Positions 33,239 to 44,667 of a stretch of DNA of 64,000 bases are shown here, one piece after another. Both the position numbers and the translations under genes were made by a program. Position 1 is the first letter of the stretch, and each line of letters opens with the position of its first letter. This DNA comes from Tetraselmis striata (lineage: Eukaryota; Chlorophyta; Chlorodendrophyceae; Chlorodendrales; Chlorodendraceae). The notes below the pieces were generated by a model that saw only the letters and a list, made by a program, of their open reading frames with translations, had not been told where the DNA came from and made no database searches. The DNA lies in contig VCJN01001302.1 of assembly GCA_006384855.1 (NCBI GenBank), positions 1 through 64,000 of the forward strand, written 5' to 3'.

Positions 33239-36200
33239 TTATTGCGTCCCGCTCGTCTTGTTGGCAAGGATGCTACGAAACACGTCCGCCGGCTGCTCAA
33301 GATCGCTCCACCATTGGTTGCCCCACAGTCCGCCCTCGGTGACGGCGGCATCAGCAGGCGGCCGCTTCTGCAAGGTCGCAGTCAGGCCAGCTTTATTCAT
33401 TGAAACATCTCTGCGTGTTGGGTCTGGGTCCGCCTACACCAAAAGACCTACAAATTGTGTCGGCACTCGGCTATGTGCTGCGCCGATTACACTCCCTCCC
33501 CCCCCCCCCTCCAACCCAGTGTTTGAAATGGGCTCATCAGCAGCATTTGGGCAGCGTCGCTCACACGGTCACACACCTGTCCAAAAAACAAAATACTGAC
33601 AGGTGCATCACTATCTCCCACTGATGATGCACAGTAGCATACGGGATACATGATAGACTGGCCCAACTTTGACACCGGCCCATCCACGACTCTTACATTC
33701 AGGCTTCACTTGCACGTACACTAGATGGGAGACAGAAGTGATGCATTCTTACATTCTTGGTTCTTCCCTGGGAGCCTGAATGCCACACACCATGATAATC
33801 GGACCCGATTATAAACAGAAAATGAATTAGATCGAGATAATTGAATAACCTTCACACACACACACACACACACACAATCAAAATTATCCCTCACTGCGAT
33901 TCTGCCCCTGGATGTTAAAGTACAGATTTTCAACTGTTGAGGTGTGATTGCTATTGGCCAAGCCTCACAATATAAATGTACATCATCGGAGCAAATACGA
34001 AATTGCAGGCTTGATGGCAGAGGAGGACGGGCGGGCTGCTCACCGCCAGCTTGTGCCCCGCCATCTGCTCTGCTGCACCCTTGTCCTCCCAGATCTTGAA
34101 GGAAACCTGGGCGGCGGGAGCAGCAAAAAAACACCTCATCAGCAGCCGAGGATGGAATGCGGCGGAGTGGCGCTGACAGAGCCAGGTGTGCTGCCAGGGA
34201 GGCACCGACAGGTGGGCTGAGCGCAGCTCAGACAGGGACAACAGCGACATGTCGCGGTGGGGGAAGGCTTGGAGTCCTGGCTTGTCCTACCAGGAGCAGG
34301 CCGGCCTCGCAGCGTGGGGGCGCGCACTCGCAGTGCTGATTGTACGGCGCGCAGCAGGTGTACATGGAGGAGTAGACCGCCAGCAGCCGGCAGCCGTGCT
34401 GCCTCATGCTGGGATAGTGCACCTGGGGAGCAGGAGGTGGGGTCCTTAGCGCGGTTCTCCTAGCACGGCAGAATACAGTGCTGGCCCAAAGCCACGTAGT
34501 AGCTTCTTCTATGCAGAATTCTAAAGCGGCCCTGTTGGTAATTCCAGACAGGTCAGCCGAGAAACTGTGGAGAGGAAGTGGCCAGGGCTGCGATGTTTGG
34601 AGCGTGACGTCTGGCTAGTGATTAATATCACATTGACGGCTCCTTTAATATGTCATGCAGGCTGCATAATTTGCTGACTGAAACACGGAATGTTATAACA
34701 GCGGATAAGATAGAATCAATAATCAACAAGCCTGTTTGCGATTCTGCAGCAGTGCCCTCCTTCCCTCGCCGCGAAATATCAAACTCCTTGGCTTCATGCC
34801 CGGAGCGCGGGCGGGGGAGAGACGCGGGGCGGGCCCACCTTGAGGTAGTCGGAGGGGGAGGGCCCAAACTGTGCAATGTGGTCCCAGCCGCCCGTCGCGT
34901 TGACCAGCCGACTGATCGACAGCTTGGAGCGGCAATTGCGGCAGCCGATGTTCTGCTTCGTGTGGTCGTTGTACGCCATGAGCACCTCGCCGTGGGGCCA
35001 GATGTTGATGACGCTGGGCTTGCTGTCGGGATTGTCCGCCTGACCATCATTCAGCCGCAGCGGTTAGTGCGCGCTGGCCATTGCTGGTCGCTCGAGAATC
35101 TGGGTAGAAAGACGACATGGCCCATCCCATACGACAGCAAATAGTGCGTGTCGCAAGCCAAGTGTACATGGCAACCGCGCCAGGCCAATACACATAGAGG
35201 GAGCAGCTACAGTCGGGTACTCGGATACATGCAGTCAGCGCCCTGGACTGAGACGAGCCACCGCCACGATGAAACACTCCCACAGGGCGCAGCAAATAGG
35301 TAAATGGGGGGGTTTTAGGTTCATGCCGGCCGGTGCGTTGCCACAAACTGTGTAGGGTGCCGCGGTAGTATGCCTGTTTCGCAGGGCAATGACGACATGG
35401 GAGCATCACCGTCAGCAGCCACGGCTCGCTCCATGTCTCGCCGTCGTCCCACGACTTGCTGGCCGCCGCAGCGGCGAGCTGGGTGCGGAATACCATCATG
35501 ATGCTGCCGTCGCCAAGCTCCGCCACGGTGCCCTCGTAGAGGTGCGTGTTGGGCATGGCGATGCTGCCGCGTGCCACCCAGGTGAGGCCCTCGTCTCGCG
35601 AGAGCAGGATGCCATGGCAGTCGTGGGTGTGGTTTAAGCACGGCGTCTGCGATTGGCAAGAGACAGGGAGCAACAGACAATCGACGTTCAGTCACCCAGT
35701 TGGAACAAATCTCCCTGCCCTCTCATTACTACGACGCTGGTGAATGGCAGCCTACACGTCGAAGCGTGAAACGGATACCGAGCCGATGAAGGGCGTGGCC
35801 CTTTCACCACTTTTAGCATCCGAAAGACTGGCCTCTCCAAGAATTATTTCCAGGTGCACGTCACGTCTTGCCCCGACAATTTATGTTTTCGCTGCCTAAT
35901 GACATGGACTTGCACCCACCTCCTGATTGAAGAAGAACGACTCCCGCCAGAATGGCAGCATCCACGTGCCTGTGCGGGCCACCAGCAGGTTGTTGGCGAT
36001 CACCTGGTGGCCATCACGCAGCCGGAAGTTAGCGTGTTTCTTAATAGCACTGCTAGCACCTGCCAGGAGCATCATGTACAAGAGCCATGCGTGCCTTTGG
36101 GATGCCGTGCTTTGGCGAGGACTCGGCCTGCATGCTGTGGATCCTGCGCGGCTCATCCCATACGTTGCCATCACGGGTCTTGGTCACCATCACATCGCCA

Positions 36201-39019
36201 CCCGGGGTGTACCTGCGCGGGGTGGTCGAGTCAATGGCAGCGTGATTCATCCGCAGGTGAGCACCGCAGTGCGCATGCGCCACTGGCGCGATACAGCCCG
36301 CGGACAGCCTAATCACTGCACCCTCAAACTAAACAGCATCAGCATTCCTTTTTATAAGTAAAACGCTCAGGATGTGGACTGCTTGTTGGGTTGGCAGTGC
36401 CAGTCTAGCCCTGTCATGTATTTGCCGCACCATCAGTGCTACACCTGAGCACTGCTTGTGTGCGTGTGCCCGGAGGGGGGGAGGTATTATTCGATAAAGC
36501 CGTTGAATGTATCTGCACATTTAGACAGGCAGGATTGGCGGAGACGGATGCCCATGCGCACACCCTGCTTGCGAGGCTCCATTTTTGCGGTACGCGCGTC
36601 CATTTAGATGGGTACGATGGCATCGAACGTGAGAGGACGGGACACAGAGAGTACGCATCGCGCACACGGGGGCAGGCGCATCTTGTGCGGGTGGCTGACC
36701 TCCGCGGAAAGTTTTCATTTGGTGGCCTCATGCAGCGCTTGTTGGTGCTCTCCGTGTAGAACAGCCAAATGTCGCCAGTGCGTGGGTGCAGGTGAAGCAC
36801 CGGCCCCCACTGCGGCAGCGCCCAGACAACACGCCCTTCAGTCGGGTTTTTCCCCTCTCAACCGATGGAAGGGGCATGATGCGCAGTACATCGCAGAGAC
36901 AAAGAGTTGGGCGGTGGGGCAACCTGCGCCCCCTTGGACTTGACGGGCAGCATCACCGGGTCCGCCCAGCGCTGCCCTACATCAAAGTCCAGGCTAAAAC
37001 TGAGGTAGATGCGCTGGTCCTCCGCACCCTGCCCAGGGGGCCCACGTGGACGTTAATGCGCACCAAACTTGGCATGCATGTAGATGCTGGAAAATATAAC
37101 GTTGATTGGGGTAGCACCCACCTCACACAGCTGAGAAGCCTGGTAGGCGACCAGCAGCCTGTCCTGTGGCGTTGGGATCACGCTGCCCATGTGCACATAG
37201 CGAATCGTCCTTCCTGTGGGCCGTGCGTTGGCCGGGGCGGGGTGGGCCTCGTCAGATCGCAGGAGTCCCTCCTTCTGAAGGGTTTTGACATGAGCACACG
37301 TGTGAATGGGTGGGTGAATGGATGGATGCAAGGGCCGGATGGCTGGCGGCACCTGGCGGGTCGATGCCGTAGTGCTTGACGACATACGTTGAGAACTCTG
37401 GGACGAGCTTCAACGGCTGCGCTGCAGAGGGGCAGCCCTTCCGGCCTGCAGCCCACCGGCATCTGGGCTCAGCGGATGAAGCTCCCGTAGGTAAATGGGA
37501 GGAAGCCGGAGAGAGGGGGGGGGGGTAAATCATACCAATGGGATCAGAGTTTGTCTTTGGTGGACTGATGGTTTGTGATCCGTGGTGTGGAACCATGCGC
37601 AGGGCCATTGCCAGGTCAGATTTGGCGCTCCTGCGCGGTATGTCCCCATACATGAAAGCTTTTGCAGGCGCGATGTGGGTGTTGAGCGGGTACGAGTCGG
37701 GATCCCAGGGCATGGGGCGCTCCTGCGCAGTCATGATGGGGAGCCGTGAAGGTGGAGAAGTCATATACCATGCATACCCGGGCTGAACGGCTGATGAAAT
37801 AATGACAGGCGGATTATAAATGGACGAGGGGGAGGGGGGCTCACTGACCCTGCCAAGTCGGAAAGCGCCAGCATATGCACTGCCCGGCTTGGGCTCACCC
37901 AGGGATTGTTCGTTCCCCCGTTGGTCATGTTCCCCCCACTCTTCGTCGCTGCCTTCACCCTCCTCGGCATGTGCTCCCAAAAGCTGCAACTCTGCGTCGT
38001 CCACCCACGACACGATGTCGTCGCTGTCATCATGATCTCCTCCCAGAACCTGAAGCCGGCCTGAAGCTTGGCCCTGCTGCCTGCCGCCCAGCTCCAAATG
38101 CTGTAGCGCCATCCACATCACCGTGAGTCGGCACATCATCATCAATTATGCCAGCCTGGGGAGCTATGCCTAACTTGCGATCGATGCAATGTCGACAAGT
38201 GCAACGGGTACCTGAGGCCGCGCGTTTGGCAAGGTGACAACGAGGTGCAAGGCCTCGCCGCCGCGCTTGTGCTGCCTCCTGGGCTCGGCCGCAAATGACA
38301 CCATCCTGGGTACAGCCAAACCATTGGTGAGGGCAGGAGAGGCAGCTGGTATCCGCTCCTTGCTCCTTGCCGGCTGCTTCGCCGTTGCCCTGCTCTCCAT
38401 CTTCACTCCCCTGTCGCTCGCAGGAAGCTTCCTGCTGATACGGACTTCTCCTGTGGCCGCTGCTGTCTCATTAATGTTCGTGCGCACCGACTCGGCTCCC
38501 CACTGAGATGGCTCAGATGCGTTTGGCCCCGCTGCAGACTGCCTCACTTCTAGTCGCTGCACACATGGTCCCAACAAGCGGAACTTTAGAGCGCCTCACA
38601 TGCTCTGTGCATTTATGCCCAAGTCCGGGGTCGGCGAAGATCCCGCCCTTGCTCTCGGCGACCGGAAAGAGTCAGTGCGGTAGTGCGTGGTTACGGCATG
38701 ATTACTGATGGGAGATCAGCAATCAGTAACCACTGACGAGCCTGCCTCGCAAACCTTGCCTAGCAGAACCACAGGCATGCCCGTTCCAGGTGGCGACAGC
38801 GACAGCCCCTACCTGGCGCTGGCGGCGGTGCAGTAGCCCCATGTGCGCCGCGAGGAAGGCTCCCACCAGCAGCACCATCGCCAGCCGAGCCGCGTTCAAC
38901 CACTCTCGGCGGTACCTCGTGCGGCGTGCCCGGTGAAACGCCTGCACTCCAGTGGACTTGCCTCCTTCTGCAGGATTTTTGCACCCGCCCCGGCGGTGAG
39001 GACTTCCTGGCGCCGACAT
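33239..39019 (-). CDS. membrane-anchored BNR/Asp-box (sialidase-like) protein, copy B
   Basis: Fifteen minus-strand exons keep phase: 39019-38813, 38556-38212, 38100-37849, 37722-37536, 37445-37353, 37213-37122, 37028-36924, 36809-36700, 36212-36095, 36003-35920, 35646-35410, 35039-34839, 34422-34291, 34106-34044 and 33367-33239, giving about 784 residues. Eleven exons have exactly the lengths of their copy A counterparts. Exons 2, 3, 4 and 15 differ. The N-terminal anchor (AARLAMVLLVGAFLAAHMGLL), Asp-boxes and YPSMRQHGCRLLAVYSS are conserved. The last exon is shorter than in A and ends after GGLWGNQWWSDLEQPADVF plus a short tail. The intact frame argues that both copies are under selection or that the duplication is recent. 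An alternative Met lies one codon upstream (39,022). A LINE begins 367 bp upstream of the start and could affect its promoter. Confidence 0.75.
36004..36094 (-). other. GC-AG intron in copy B
   Basis: On the minus strand the intron starts GCACGC after CCAAAG and ends CACCAG. The intron bodies of A and B are otherwise dissimilar, so the shared GC donor looks maintained. Confidence 0.6.
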
Positions 39020-39385
39020 CATATAGCCTCTTGCCAGCCTCTGGCAATTTTCACATCCCGGTCGGCCGACCACAGGCACAGGCGGCCTATTCGGCTGTGA
39101 CGCCCCGGTCCGGAGTCGCTATTCCACCCAACCGCGGACTACGCTTTGCCCGCTGTGGCCGCGGACGAAAGTCGATACCTGGTAGTCTCACCCTGGTCTC
39201 GCGGAGAGACGTCGATGCCCAGCGAATTTCAGTACAGTAGGTTCAGATGTGCGGCAGACGACCCTGTCGTCAGCCTAACGTAGGTCCAGTAAAGCAGTTC
39301 GCCCCACCCGGGTCATCGGCCGACGCCGCCCCAACCTCAGCGCTTTCGCCGTGACCCTTGCGCCAGCCACGGCTGCGGCGCAGTC
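39020..39385 (-). promoter_or_regulatory. upstream region of copy B, next to LINE insertion
   Basis: These 366 bp between the copy B start and the LINE poly(A) end must hold any proximal promoter elements of copy B. I recognise no core promoter motif. The sequence does not resemble the corresponding DNA upstream of copy A beyond exon 1. Confidence 0.25.
39376..39385 (+). repeat. LINE target-site duplication, 3' side copy
   Basis: CGGCGCAGTC here equals 44,088-44,097. It abuts the poly(A) tail of the minus-strand element. Confidence 0.8.
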
Positions 39386-42300
39386 TTTTTTTTTTTTTTT
39401 TTTTTTTCGCCCCCGGGACAGGACTGGCACCAGTGAAACCCTTGCAGCGTCTCTACGACGGCCGTTTAGGCAGCAATCCAGTTACGGAAAGCCCTGGGTA
39501 GGCGACGCTCCGTTATAGTCATCAAGCAAATTGCCGAAGCATTTCGCAAGACTAATTGGAGGCCAGTGACGGAATTTCCAACACTGTTGGATCACCGTCT
39601 AAAACACTGCCATCAAAATACCCGGCACTGACCACGAAAGGTCCGCCCTACCCGTTTGGGCGTCGGCCCATTCGAGTAATGCGAGTTGGGGCAAGCCCCA
39701 ACCCGCGGAGCAAAGCATTTCGGGAGTGCGATACATGTGCAACAAAAAAGGCAATATGAGGGAGGGCCTGACGCCATAGCTGGAAAAATTTCCCATTCCC
39801 AGTAAAATCCAGGGCGCCGTGAAGGGAGGGGGGGACCCCGCCCAAAATAAAGGCAGTTAAGTCCTCAGGTGTTGACGCACTAACCTGACTACTAATAAAA
39901 TCCCTGAACTCCGGAACTAACAACCCAAAATTATGACGGTGATACCCCCACCGCGGGCACTCCACCAACATATGTTCGATAGTCTCAGATTCACCTCCGC
40001 CACATGCAGGGCAGTGTTCAAGGAACCGCTCAGGCATGGCATGAATCCGGGCCAATCGGCGGGCAGTGGGAAATACTCGGGTGCGTAATTGTATCATAAT
40101 GTGCAACCCGGCCACAACCCCCGCGGGGACACCCACACCGTACTGTGGCAACGGGTTTGACGCATAGGACGCCTGGACATATATACCCCAGGTGTTATTG
40201 CGTGCTAACGATACCGACGATTCGTAACGCGCCCACACCGATGCCTTTACTAGTTTAGCGGCATCGCGCGCGGCTAGTGACCTCCACTCAAGTGGAAGGT
40301 GCGCCCCCTCAGCTAGCCCTACGTTCGCCCTAGCTAGTCGATCTAACCACCGCACAGTCCCCGACGTCCATGTGTTAGGGCGCGCCCGACTTGGCTGATC
40401 TACTAAATGGGTTATACATGTATTCAAGTCGGATGCTTTAAGGAACGCCCGAGCCCGTGCCGCAGCGGCCGTAGCCTCTATGGGCGCAATATCCAATTCC
40501 CGCATCATCGGTGCAGTGGCTACCCCAGGGGAGTTTTTACCTACCCCAATGAGGCAACGCAAGCACTGATTGAGTACAGTTTGTAATTTATTTGCGCCGC
40601 TAGTTCTATCCATGCCCCATACTTCACACCCATAAGTTAAAACCGGCAGTACACAGGTTTTAAAAACCGACACACGCACATTAATAGGGATTATGTCCCG
40701 TCCACCGACTAATACCGAATCGAGCGCCTCAATAGCGCGTTTACCCTTCTTAACCCGGTCGTCTACTATGTGTTGCATACCTAAATCCGACTTAATGACC
40801 GTACCCAAGTACCTATATTCATTTACAACCGGTACCCGTTCCCCCCCAAGCTGCCATCGGGCAGCTTGTTCGCGTAACGCGGTCTCGTCGGAATATCGGC
40901 CTAATGCCATCACCCCACACTTAAGTACCCCAAACCCCATAAAATGATCCTCCGCCCACTGCGAGAAGTGGGCGAACATGGCATGCAGGTTATCGAACGA
41001 GCCTGTGATACCAACAGCGTCGTCCGCGTATAACTGACCTGGCACCCTTAGTGGTTGCCTTGCCGCTAATGTGTCAGTGCACCCTGGAACATCACATCCT
41101 AGATGTTCTACCCCATCGAATATATCGTTAATAAATATGTTAAATAGGATGGGGGAAGCGGGGCATCCCTGTCGGAGGCCACGCTCTATGGGTATGGGGT
41201 CTGATAGTGTTCCCGGGGCCACCCCTGTCTTGACCCGTACCATACTATCCCTGTATAAAGTTTTAATGAAGGTAAGCATATGACCCGAAACTCCTATGGC
41301 TTGTAGTTTTAGGAATAAAAGCTCATGAGGTACGGTGTCATATGCCTTCCTAAAGTCAATAAAACCCGCGTACGTGGGTAGACCTGCCGCTTGGCGACGA
41401 GCCGCGATATCGAACAAGCTGGCGACTTGCATGGGGCCCTCCTCATTCCGCATAAAACCCGCTTGCCAACGGCGGATTATCCCTTTAGCTTGGCAGACGT
41501 CTTGCAAGCGTTGGGAAATGATGGTCATAAGGAGTTTCATAGCGGCACCCATAATCGAAATACCCCTATAATTGTCCATAACGGTCGCGTCGCCTTTCTT
41601 GGGCACCGATACTATGGCCGAGCTACGCCACTGCTGGGGGATATAGTTCTTAGTCCATATCCCGTTAATTAAGGCCAGCAATGCCTTGCCAAAATGGCTA
41701 TTCGGGGCGTATATCGCCAATTTTAAAGCCTCTGCAGTGATCCCATCCTGCCCCTGGGCCTTATTATTTTTTAAACGCCTAAGAGCCTTGACTAGTTCCT
41801 CCCATGTTATATGCCCATTAATCCCGTTTAGTGCGGGGGCAATGGGTGGGGATGTACCGTGTCGGTGTTCCCACGCCGCACGGTATATCGCCACCCGTTG
41901 TGCTAGGGGGTGGGGGTCACGCAGCAGCTCCCGATAGTGCCGCGCCCAGCACGCATTGATTTCGCCCGGCTCGGTATGAAGTACCCCCGATACCGGATCG
42001 CGTACTGGCTGGTCGTTCGCGCCCTCGAATGAACCCTGCCCCTTACGGAGAGAGCGCGCCCACTTCCAGAACTCCCGTCTCCCACCACCCTTCTTAAAAT
42101 CCTGAACCGCTTTTAGCACGGCCCGCTCCCTCTGGCGGCGGCGGTTATTACGTACTAGTGTCCGGACCCTATGCCGTGCAGCAGCATAATGTGCCGACGC
42201 TAGAGCGGCATCCCGAGGGCCCCTAGTCCCCCGGCACGCCATAAAGGCCATGCGCCGACGATTAATCGCACCTAGGATAGACCGTTGGAGCGGCGGCCCT

Positions 42301-44087
42301 AGGCCACGACGCCTGGGCTTGGTAACAGCCCCTACCCCACGCGCCGCCGACCATATTGCCTGGATAAAGTGGTCGGCGCCGGTGTCTAGGGATCCCCCCC
42401 CTCCCGAGGGCCCGCCGTCTACAGGTGGGTCATCTAGAGGGGTGAGCACCGCGAACGGATTAGCGGTGACAAAATCGTGGAACGGCTTGGGCCATTCAGA
42501 GGGAGAGTCACCGTGGGCCGGTTTGGGAATGGACCTTGCAGACAGGCGTTCATGCAGGGGAGGTGGACAGGCATCCTCACGGATGGCGCCCACGGGGAAA
42601 GAAGACAGGACAGGGAAGTGATCGGAGGTGTCCCAAGAGTAGTCCACCCATGCCGAGGGCGAGAGAGGGGGGGGAGGGCCTATGGTGGGAGGCCATGCGA
42701 TGAAGTGGTCGAGAACGCGGCAGCTGCCCCTCCGGCAAGTACCCCGTTCGCGCGCCGATGCATCCCGCGGCCACATGGGCTTACCGCCGGGAAGGCACCG
42801 CCAACGCCTGAGTAGAGCCGTCAACTCCCTTTCATCCATGTTCCAATCCCCCCCCACCACAATCATATCCCTCGGATAACTCGTCCGAAGCCGCGCCAAC
42901 TCTTCGCGCAGGCGGTCCCGATACGGTTCCCCCTGTGAGCCGGTGGGCAAATAGGCCGAGATAAATATAGTGGCCGCGGAGTCACTGCAACCTCCCCCCA
43001 CCCGGACACAGGTCCAACATGGGTGGGGCGCGCCGACTGCCCGCGCCCGGTACGGCGACCGGACTAACACACAACACCCACGTTCCGATGCAACGCGGTC
43101 CCCGAACGAATAGTAGTCAGAGTACCCATTAAAACGCACTCGCATATCGGTCGCCCTAACCGTGGTCTCCTGAATGAGCAGAACATCTACAGATCGCTCG
43201 ATCAGCAACGCGCCAACATCCTCCACCTTAGAAGACAACCCATTCACATTAAGCGTCGCAACGCACAGGTGGGCGGGCATGGGAGGGAGGGGAAAGGGCA
43301 AGGGGTGGGAGGGAGGGGGAGGGCGGGCGGCGTGGCGATCCCAGTACGAGCGGTGTTCCCGCAAGTACCAACCCCACCGGCATGCAAAACGCTGTAAACG
43401 CTCGCGGACATGCGCACCCTGCCCTTGGGTATAATACACATCAAAGCGCACTAGACCATCCCGCTGCAACACACGATCGATCTTCGGAATGGCCGAGGGC
43501 CGGCCATTAAACGCCCGATCGACGCGGCTCCAGAAGGCAGGTAGTGGCGACGGGTCCCCCCAACAACACACACGACGCAGGGACGCCCCAGCGCCCTCAG
43601 CCAAGTGCCCAACCGTCCAAGGGCGAACCCCCGTCACTATGACGGCTGCACCCGGTGGCGCGCGGTTGCCCATATCGGGGCCAACCCTACCGGAGCTACG
43701 GTTATGTTATACCAGGCGGGAAAACTCGGTAATGCGGTAGGGTCCTGGCAAACATTCCCTAGCGCGAGGTACAAGGGTTACGGATCCCCGAGTCGCCGGC
43801 CGGACAGGGCCGACAGCAAGGGGCGGATACCGCTCGGTTAGGGACTAGTTTTTACGCGATGGGGGCGCTAAGGCCTGCCGGTTTGACCGCGGGAGGGCGG
43901 GCGGGCGGGCTGGGGCAATCTTGCCTGCGAAACGGAGCCGGGTTGCACCAAGAATCCTGTCCCGTCCTCGTGGCGTCCTGTCCTGGCCTTTTCTGTCCTC
44001 CGACCTGTCGGCGGGGCGGGGGGGGGGGGGGGGGGGGGCGCTCGACGCAAGCAATAACTTAGTCGGTTAGTCGGTTAGTCGGTTAGT
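39386..44087 (-). mobile_element. complete non-LTR retrotransposon (LINE)
   Basis: The minus-strand element runs from 44,087 (5') to 39,386 (3'), about 4.7 kb. It has a GC-rich 5' leader with four tandem copies of an 8-bp unit (plus strand TAGTCGGT, 44,060-44,087) and a 20-nt G/C-run, one long ORF, a 240-bp 3' UTR and a 22-nt poly(A) (T-run at 39,386-39,407). The 10-bp target-site duplication CGGCGCAGTC flanks it and could extend to 12 bp into the T-run. An intact ORF, tail and TSD indicate a recent insertion. Confidence 0.9.
39648..43673 (-). CDS. LINE polyprotein: AP-type endonuclease and reverse transcriptase
   Basis: This 1,341-residue uninterrupted ORF should nick target DNA and copy its own RNA into the nick. 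Residues about 1-130 form an unassigned basic region (VIVTGVRPWTVGHLAEGAG). The endonuclease (about 135-365) shows ATLNVNGLSSK, LLIQETT, GGDWNMD and TSDHFPVLSSF, i.e. the catalytic N, E, D-x-N and S-D-H pattern of exonuclease-endonuclease-phosphatase enzymes. The reverse transcriptase (about 620-900) shows GFIDFRKAYDTVPHELLFLK, RGLRQGCPASPILFNIFIND and the YADD catalytic box at about residue 882. A C-x2-C-x9-H-x4-C knuckle lies near 1,220-1,240, as in many LINE C-termini. There is no RNase H domain that I can see. The clade was not assigned. No separate ORF1 is visible upstream. Confidence 0.93.
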   Translation of the reverse strand: MGNRAPPGAAVIVTGVRPWTVGHLAEGAGASLRRVCCWGDPSPLPAFWSRVDRAFNGRPSAIPKIDRVLQRDGLVRFDVYYTQGQGAHVRERLQRFACRWGWYLREHRSYWDRHAARPPPPSHPLPFPLPPMPAHLCVATLNVNGLSSKVEDVGALLIERSVDVLLIQETTVRATDMRVRFNGYSDYYSFGDRVASERGCCVLVRSPYRARAVGAPHPCWTCVRVGGGCSDSAATIFISAYLPTGSQGEPYRDRLREELARLRTSYPRDMIVVGGDWNMDERELTALLRRWRCLPGGKPMWPRDASARERGTCRRGSCRVLDHFIAWPPTIGPPPPLSPSAWVDYSWDTSDHFPVLSSFPVGAIREDACPPPLHERLSARSIPKPAHGDSPSEWPKPFHDFVTANPFAVLTPLDDPPVDGGPSGGGGSLDTGADHFIQAIWSAARGVGAVTKPRRRGLGPPLQRSILGAINRRRMAFMACRGTRGPRDAALASAHYAAARHRVRTLVRNNRRRQRERAVLKAVQDFKKGGGRREFWKWARSLRKGQGSFEGANDQPVRDPVSGVLHTEPGEINACWARHYRELLRDPHPLAQRVAIYRAAWEHRHGTSPPIAPALNGINGHITWEELVKALRRLKNNKAQGQDGITAEALKLAIYAPNSHFGKALLALINGIWTKNYIPQQWRSSAIVSVPKKGDATVMDNYRGISIMGAAMKLLMTIISQRLQDVCQAKGIIRRWQAGFMRNEEGPMQVASLFDIAARRQAAGLPTYAGFIDFRKAYDTVPHELLFLKLQAIGVSGHMLTFIKTLYRDSMVRVKTGVAPGTLSDPIPIERGLRQGCPASPILFNIFINDIFDGVEHLGCDVPGCTDTLAARQPLRVPGQLYADDAVGITGSFDNLHAMFAHFSQWAEDHFMGFGVLKCGVMALGRYSDETALREQAARWQLGGERVPVVNEYRYLGTVIKSDLGMQHIVDDRVKKGKRAIEALDSVLVGGRDIIPINVRVSVFKTCVLPVLTYGCEVWGMDRTSGANKLQTVLNQCLRCLIGVGKNSPGVATAPMMRELDIAPIEATAAAARARAFLKASDLNTCITHLVDQPSRARPNTWTSGTVRWLDRLARANVGLAEGAHLPLEWRSLAARDAAKLVKASVWARYESSVSLARNNTWGIYVQASYASNPLPQYGVGVPAGVVAGLHIMIQLRTRVFPTARRLARIHAMPERFLEHCPACGGGESETIEHMLVECPRWGYHRHNFGLLVPEFRDFISSQVSASTPEDLTAFILGGVPPSLHGALDFTGNGKFFQLWRQALPHIAFFVAHVSHSRNALLRGLGLAPTRITRMGRRPNG

Positions 44088-44667
44088 CGGCGCAGTCTTA
44101 TACAGCAAAGCACCGAAGCAGTCTTATATATCATGATAGCGAAATAATATCATCAGGCTATGACGTGGGGATTAGTAATGTTAATATTAATCCTTAGCAG
44201 TCGCTAATACATATTGCTGCTCATCGACGACGTTCGGCGGGTCGTAGTCATCATCGTGTTTCCCGAACGGAAACAGCAGTCGTGATACCGGCGCGGTACG
44301 AGGTATTAGGACTAATCCTTAATATATACCTATCTACCTATTAATAAGGAGAGCTAGCTGCTGCGCTTTATCGTCTTTTCTGCATACGCTGGCGCGTTTG
44401 ACCATCAAATATGACCGCTAGCGACTACTGCACGACGTCTTTCATCGAATCGGCGGTGCCACAACACACCCCCGGCGCAAAGACAGTGTGGGGAGCAGCC
44501 CAACAAGGTTGACTACAGGTACTCGCTACAGGGTTGCGGGCGCGTTCCTCATATCTGCCAGGGGCCGACCCCCGCCGGGCGACACCACCCTGCCTCTCGT
44601 CACAGAGCGGCTTCGTGAGGCAGCGGGGACATCCGTCGCTGGCAGCCGACGCGTCGTGCGCGGCAGC
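44088..44667 (+). promoter_or_regulatory. upstream region of the giant gene, with LINE TSD
   Basis: This starts with the 5'-side TSD (44,088-44,097). The rest is AT-rich until about 44,440 and then GC-rich. The frame of exon 1 is open upstream from about 44,488, but the first ATG in it is 44,668. No promoter motif was recognised. Confidence 0.25.
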
